Source: Actinomycetota bacterium
GTDB taxonomy: Bacteria; Actinomycetota; Acidimicrobiia; Acidimicrobiales; Poriferisodalaceae
Assembly (NCBI GenBank): GCA_013151655.1
Contig: JAADHX010000181.1
Span: 1 to 9,404, forward strand
Direction: 5' to 3'
DNA: 9,404 nucleotides
The notes under the pieces were generated by a model. That model was not told where the DNA came from and searched no databases. It worked only from the letters and a program-made list of their open reading frames with translations. Positions 6,390 to 9,404 of the stretch are shown here, one piece after another; the stretch's first letter is position 1; the number at the start of each line of letters is the position of its first letter. Position numbers and translations under genes: made by a program.

Positions 6390-7280
6390 GTGAATCGAAC
6401 GCAGTTTGTGGCTGCGTCGCAGGTCGTCATCGTTGCCGGGAAAGGCGGCGTCGGCAAGACCACTGTCAGTGCCGCAGCCGCACTAGCGACAGCCGACGAA
6501 GGCCAAGAGGTCCTCGCAGTCGAGGTGGACGGTACAGGCGCGTTACGCCGACTCCTCGGTTGTCCTGATGCCGGTCAAGAACCAGTGCCTTGCCCGCTAC
6601 GACCAACGTCGGTGTCAGTGGCTTCGATCGACCCCTCAACAGCTCTGTCTCGTTACCTCGCGGATCACGGGCTGGGGCGCCTTGGCGGTCGCCTCGCCCG
6701 TACCGGAATGTTGGATCTGGTGGCAACCGCTACACCGGGCATTCGCGACCTGGTGGTTCTCGGACGGCTACGTCAGATGGCCGAGCACCACCCAGACAAG
6801 ATCGTGATCGTCGACGCGCCAGCGGCCGGCCACGCGCTGGCCTTTCTCCGAACACCACGCGACATTCTCGACACCGTCGACGGGGGCCGTATCGCCGATC
6901 AAGCCCAGCTCGGAGTGGAGTTCCTCGCCGACCACGACCGCAGTTCGGTCACGCTCGTGACACTTCCTCAGGAGACCCCAGTTAATGAGCTCGTCGAAAC
7001 TGCATTCGCCATCGAAGACGAGTTGGGCGTCGCCCTCGGACCGGTAATAGTCAATTCGATCGAGCCGCCGCTCACCGAACCACCACCCGTAGACGAACCT
7101 GGCCGAGCCGCTCACGACTTCTTCAAACAGCGCGCCGCGGCCGAGGCTGTTCAGCTGGTCCGAATGGAGACCGAATTGCCTCTTCCGTGGTTCGCCTTGA
7201 CTCGGGCTGATGGCCCCATCGATCGACAACTTCGCCTGGAGCAGCTAGCTCGGTCACTGCGAAGCGCGAATTCGAAATGA
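6390..7280 (+). CDS. Get3/ArsA-like P-loop ATPase, first subunit (BagA-like)
   Basis: This 296-residue ATPase belongs to the ArsA/Get3 branch of SIMIBI P-loop proteins. The P-loop is GKGGVGKTT (residues 17-25), with signature lysine K18 and phosphate-binding K23, followed by the switch-I aspartate D47 in VEVDGTG. A later strand ends in IVDAPAAGHAL with D142, the form typical of the first member of the actinobacterial ArsA pair. In Mycobacterium tuberculosis the equivalent pair Rv3679-Rv3680 (BagA/BagB) forms a Get3-like complex. A role in arsenite export is unlikely because no arsB, arsR or metal-binding Cys cluster is visible. The GTG start is set by GGAGG at 6381-6385 and an in-frame TAG at 6372. 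Its stop overlaps the next gene as ATGA, so subunits are probably made in equal amounts. The ligand or client is unknown. Confidence 0.88.
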   Translation: MNRTQFVAASQVVIVAGKGGVGKTTVSAAAALATADEGQEVLAVEVDGTGALRRLLGCPDAGQEPVPCPLRPTSVSVASIDPSTALSRYLADHGLGRLGGRLARTGMLDLVATATPGIRDLVVLGRLRQMAEHHPDKIVIVDAPAAGHALAFLRTPRDILDTVDGGRIADQAQLGVEFLADHDRSSVTLVTLPQETPVNELVETAFAIEDELGVALGPVIVNSIEPPLTEPPPVDEPGRAAHDFFKQRAAAEAVQLVRMETELPLPWFALTRADGPIDRQLRLEQLARSLRSANSK

Positions 7281-8377
7281 TGGATTCGGGGCAGGGGTCC
7301 CCGCCCAGCGCAGAGATTGCGGCGAGCACGAAGGTTGTATTGACCGTTGGTACAGGAGGTGTTGGAAAGACCACGGTGTCGGCCGCATTGGCCTCTGCCG
7401 CAGCCCGCACCGGTCGACGAGCCGTCGTAGTTACCGTCGACCCAGCTCGCAGGTTGGCCGATGCGCTTGGGGTCGCCGGCGAGCTCAGTAGCGAGCCGAC
7501 CAAACTCGCCGAACACTCAAACGGTGGCGAGTTGTGGGGCTCGATGCTCGACCCGCGAGTTACGTTCGATCGACTAGTCGATTCGCACGCACCCGACGCC
7601 GCCACGGCTGTTGCGATGCGCCAAAACCGCATCTACCGAAACATGACCAACGGCCTGTCAGGCACCCAGGACTATCTAGCTATCGAGGAGCTGTACTGGT
7701 TAGCCCACGATGACCGATTCGATCTAGTGGTGGTCGATACACCACCGTCGCAGACCGCGCTGGACATTGTCGATGCGCCTGGTCGGTTGACTCGGCTATT
7801 CGACAACCGCATTTATCAGCTACTAACCGGACGCCGCAGCGGTGCGACGCGCCTCTTTAGTCGGGCCGCGCAACGTTTCGTCAAGATGGTTGGGGCCGTG
7901 GTGGGTGCAGGGATCGTCGATGACGCTGTCGAGTTCTTCGGCCTATTCGAGGACCTCGAGGCTGGGTTTCGCGATCGAGCCGCAGCCGTTGGCGAACTGT
8001 TAACGAGCGACAAGGCCATGGTTGTATTGGTCGCATCGCCTCGAGCCGACACCGTCGCGAGTGCGCTTGGGCTAATACGCGCACTCATCACCCGCCAGCT
8101 TCGGCCCGATGCAGTGGTCGTCAACCTCGTTCACCCAAGGCCTGACGGATTGGCAACCGCACCGTCTTCGGAGGCGGTCGATCGCCTGCGTAAGCGCGTC
8201 GAGAGCGAAGACAAAGCCATGGCGCCTCTGATCGAAGCAAACCTTGGTCGAGCAATTGTGTCGATCCCGACGCTCCCTGGCGATATTCACGACCAAGAGG
8301 GGCTGAAACATGTTGAGCGGCATCTAACAACCGGATTCCCCAACGACATGTTCGGACTCGACGGAGCATGGCGGTAA
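7277..8377 (+). CDS. Get3/ArsA-like P-loop ATPase, second subunit (BagB-like), signature lysine replaced
   Basis: This 366-residue protein is the second member of the pair. Its P-loop is GTGGVGKTT (residues 25-33): K31 is kept, but the signature lysine of the deviant Walker A motif, which in Get3/ArsA reaches across the dimer to the partner's ATP, is T26. The switch-I stretch VTVDPARRLADALG (D55) and the strand VVVDTPPSQTALD (D154) are intact. The C-terminal GDIHDQEGLKHV also looks familiar for this branch, from memory. A kept K18 in the first protein and a lost one here suggest an asymmetric heterodimer. The ATG at 7277 overlaps the upstream stop by four bases; an adjacent ATG at 7280 would shorten the protein by one residue. 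The receiver-domain gene follows after ten bases. Confidence 0.88.
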   Translation: MMDSGQGSPPSAEIAASTKVVLTVGTGGVGKTTVSAALASAAARTGRRAVVVTVDPARRLADALGVAGELSSEPTKLAEHSNGGELWGSMLDPRVTFDRLVDSHAPDAATAVAMRQNRIYRNMTNGLSGTQDYLAIEELYWLAHDDRFDLVVVDTPPSQTALDIVDAPGRLTRLFDNRIYQLLTGRRSGATRLFSRAAQRFVKMVGAVVGAGIVDDAVEFFGLFEDLEAGFRDRAAAVGELLTSDKAMVVLVASPRADTVASALGLIRALITRQLRPDAVVVNLVHPRPDGLATAPSSEAVDRLRKRVESEDKAMAPLIEANLGRAIVSIPTLPGDIHDQEGLKHVERHLTTGFPNDMFGLDGAWR

Positions 8378-8387
8378 CCTGTAAGCC

Positions 8388-8792
8388 GTGACAGACGTGC
8401 TGATTGCCTGCGAAGCAAGCTGGATCATCGAAGACCTCAAAGCCTCGCTGGTGGCCCCCGGTACCACTATTCGTGTGGTCAACACCGGCGCTGCTGTACG
8501 AGATGAGGTCGATGCCGAGACTCCAGACCTTGTCATTCTCGACCTCCAGATCGGCAATATGGGCGGTATGGCGACGTGTCTCGATCTTCGCCTCGAAGCT
8601 GGTGCCGGCCGGCTCCCTCACGTTCCCGTGCTGATGCTTCTCGACCGGGCCGCCGATGTTTTCTTGGCGAACAGCTCCGACGCAGACGGTTGGATCATTA
8701 AGCCCCTAGATGCCATCAGGCTTCGCAAAGCCATCAACGCTCTGCTCACCGGCGGCACGTACCACGAGTCGCAGACCGCAGCGGTCTCGTAG
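8388..8792 (+). CDS. Stand-alone receiver-domain protein, atypical
   Basis: This 134-residue protein consists of a single response-regulator receiver domain with no DNA-binding or enzymatic output. The phospho-acceptor is D52 in LVILDLQIGNMGGM, and the conserved lysine is K105 in GWIIKPLDAIRLRKAI. Two key sites are altered: the acidic pair after the first strand is reduced to C8-E9 (LIACEAS), and the Ser/Thr normally following the fourth strand is L85 (VPVLMLLD). Phosphorylation may therefore be weak or absent, and it may act by protein contact. It begins with GTG ten bases after the second ATPase gene, without a strong Shine-Dalgarno, and is very probably the last gene of that operon. No histidine kinase is in the window. 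Confidence 0.82.
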   Translation: MTDVLIACEASWIIEDLKASLVAPGTTIRVVNTGAAVRDEVDAETPDLVILDLQIGNMGGMATCLDLRLEAGAGRLPHVPVLMLLDRAADVFLANSSDADGWIIKPLDAIRLRKAINALLTGGTYHESQTAAVS

Positions 8793-8793
8793 T

Positions 8794-8801
8794 TATAAAA
8801 T
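8794..8801 (+). promoter_or_regulatory. Candidate -10 region for the tRNA gene
   Basis: TATAAAAT stands just after the receiver gene stop and 43 bp before the mature tRNA start. It is the most AT-rich spot in the neighbourhood. No good -35 match is seen at the right distance, so this is a tentative call. Confidence 0.35.
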
Positions 8802-8814
8802 CTGGTCGTCACGC

Positions 8815-8827
8815 CGCTTGGCAAGCG
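8815..8827. other. Short hairpin before the tRNA
   Basis: CGCTTG and CAAGCG form a six-base-pair arm pair around one G (in practice a 5-bp stem with GGC loop). No T-run follows. It could be a weak terminator for the ATPase operon or a processing site in the tRNA precursor. Confidence 0.3.
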
Positions 8828-8844
8828 CTAGCGTTGAGACCCAT

Positions 8845-8921
8845 CGGGATGTGGCGCAGCTTGGTAGCGCGCTGCGTTCGGGACGCAGAGGTCGGGGGTT
8901 CAAATCCCCCCATCCCGACCA
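8845..8921 (+). tRNA. tRNA-Pro (anticodon CGG)
   Basis: The full cloverleaf is visible. The acceptor arms are CGGGATG (8845-8851) and CATCCCG (8911-8917). The D-stem is GCGC/GCGC (8854-8857 with 8867-8870). The anticodon stem is CTGCG/CGCAG with loop TTCGGGA (8877-8883) and anticodon CGG at 8879-8881. The T-arm is GGGGG-TTCAAAT-CCCCC (8894-8910). A discriminator A and an encoded CCA end at 8921. The tRNA reads CCG proline codons, common in a GC-rich genome. No repeat of its 3' end is seen in the window, so there is no sign that it serves as an attachment site. Confidence 0.97.
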
Positions 8922-8937
8922 AAGAAACCCCACTCCG

Positions 8938-8985
8938 AACCTGTGCCTAAAACCGCGGTCGTAACCGCCGTTCTAGGCACAGGTT
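8938..8985. terminator. Long hairpin downstream of tRNA-Pro
   Basis: The arms AACCTGTGCCTA (8938-8949) and TAGGCACAGGTT (8974-8985) are perfectly complementary over 12 bp. After one mismatch (8950/8973), the inner arms 8951-8959 and 8964-8972 pair at eight of nine positions around a CGTA loop. The result is 20 pairs in a 48-base hairpin, 16 bases after the tRNA. No T-tract follows on either strand, so it is not a classical intrinsic terminator. Ending the tRNA transcript is the likeliest role; a protein-binding palindrome is the alternative. Confidence 0.6.
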
Positions 8986-8997
8986 GACCAATACTGC

Positions 8998-9081
8998 CCC
9001 TAGCGTGGCCGACTGACCACCGTCACAACCCCCTTGTATGATCGAAGCCAGCTTCCCCTGCTGACACACTCGACGCTAGGG
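8998..9081. repeat. 9-bp inverted repeat framing the promoter of the last gene
   Basis: CCCTAGCGT (8998-9006) and ACGCTAGGG (9073-9081) are exact inverse copies 66 bases apart. The right arm overlaps the AGGGA ribosome binding site (9078-9082) of the gene at 9088. A third copy of the core CTAGCGT lies before the tRNA at 8828-8834. It may be an operator pair or chance. Confidence 0.35.
9013..9042 (+). promoter_or_regulatory. Candidate promoter of the coiled-coil gene
   Basis: CTGACC (9013-9018) and TATGAT (9037-9042) are spaced by 18 bases, each close to the vegetative sigma consensus, especially the -10. Transcription would begin near 9049, about 40 bp before the ATG. Confidence 0.45.
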
Positions 9082-9087
9082 AACCAC

Positions 9088-9404
9088 ATGATCACTGACG
9101 CAGACCGTCGCAAACTACACGGCGCACTTACCGAAGCACTCGGATCCGACTCAAGCGAACTCCTTATGGAACTTCTGCCACCAACTGGGTGGGCCAACCT
9201 CGCCACTCAAAAAGACGTGACGGTTCTTCGAGCCGACATCGATATCGCCAAGACCGAAGTTCGGATCGAGCTCCAAGACGTCCGCATCGAACTCAAATCC
9301 GACATCCAAGATCTACGTACTGATCTCTCAGGCGCCATCCAAGACCTACGCACAGAAGTCAAAACCGAGATCCAAGACCTACGCACAGAAGTCAAAACCG
9401 AGAT
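9088..9404 (+). CDS. 5' part of a coiled-coil protein made of 11-residue repeats
   Basis: An ATG at 9088, five bases after AGGGA (9078-9082), opens a frame with no stop up to the window end (105 codons seen). Residues 1-40 form a small helical head containing LMELLPPTGWANLATQKDV. From about residue 51 the sequence falls into five successive 11-residue units. The last two are identical (IQDLRTEVKTE), preceded by IQDLRTDLSGA, LQDVRIELKSD and IDIAKTEVRIE. Hydrophobic residues at positions 1, 4 and 8 give the 3-4-4 spacing of a hendecad coiled coil. The head plus an LATxxDV..LRAD linker resembles actinobacterial hypothetical proteins I recall, many with a C-terminal membrane helix, but that end is not visible. 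The function is unknown. The gene is cut by the window edge. Confidence 0.75.
   Translation, partial: MITDADRRKLHGALTEALGSDSSELLMELLPPTGWANLATQKDVTVLRADIDIAKTEVRIELQDVRIELKSDIQDLRTDLSGAIQDLRTEVKTEIQDLRTEVKTE
9337..9402 (+). repeat. Two identical 33-bp tandem repeats inside the coiled-coil gene
   Basis: Bases 9337-9369 and 9370-9402 are identical, each encoding IQDLRTEVKTE, and the last two bases of the window (AT) could begin a third copy. The preceding unit 9304-9336 is a diverged copy. Base-perfect identity points to recent unit duplication. Confidence 0.9.

Noticed and set aside
6390..8377. An arsenic resistance operon
   Set aside because: Despite ArsA resemblance there is no arsB, arsC, arsR or metal-binding cysteine cluster; the Get3-like pair known from mycobacteria fits better.
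8845..8921. The tRNA as the missing selenocysteine tRNA (selC) or as an island attachment site
   Set aside because: The anticodon is CGG and the arms have standard length, so it is tRNA-Pro; no repeat of its 3' end and no integrase are seen in the window.

Overview
The window reads as ordinary chromosomal sequence from a GC-rich actinobacterium. The evidence is a WhiB-family iron-sulfur regulator, a tandem pair of Get3/ArsA-like ATPases of the kind kept in Actinobacteria, frequent GTG/TTG starts and a CCA-encoding tRNA-Pro. The overall protein style suggests the class Acidimicrobiia or a relative, but that is an inference from memory, not from any search. No CRISPR array, insertion sequence, phage gene or rRNA is visible. 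Both ends cut through genes, and the right end lies inside a 33-bp tandem repeat, so this may be a whole contig.

Layout. 2-181 (+) is the 3' end of an unidentified gene. 194-1563 (-) is a translationally coupled pair, fxsA then a Nudix hydrolase. 1634-4667 (+) is a selenocysteine-decoding pair, selA and selB. 4708-6367 (-) holds nfeD followed by whiB. 6390-8792 (+) is a tight three-gene operon: two Get3/ArsA-like ATPases and a receiver-domain protein. 8845-8921 is tRNA-Pro(CGG). A 166-bp noncoding stretch follows with a strong hairpin, a candidate promoter and an inverted repeat. From 9088 to the end is the start of a coiled-coil protein built on 11-residue repeats.

How the parts work together. 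SelA converts Ser-tRNA(Sec) to Sec-tRNA(Sec), and SelB delivers it at UGA codons. Here selB has two lesions: the guanine-specificity motif reads TQAS instead of TKAD, and the last winged-helix domain is pushed out of frame near 4560-4566. Either the sequence has errors or the selenocysteine pathway is decaying. The ATPase pair next to a whiB gene recalls the mycobacterial BagA/BagB-whiB4 neighbourhood. Here an NfeD membrane protein lies between them, a receiver protein is added, and a CRP-like palindrome sits upstream of whiB. nfeD and the ATPase operon diverge from 22 bp, where one perfect palindrome supplies the Shine-Dalgarno sequence for both strands.

I found no clearly new defence or mobile system. 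The most rewarding leads are the selB lesions, the shared Shine-Dalgarno palindrome, the asymmetric ATPase pair and its neighbourhood, the CRP-like site, and the hendecad-repeat protein.
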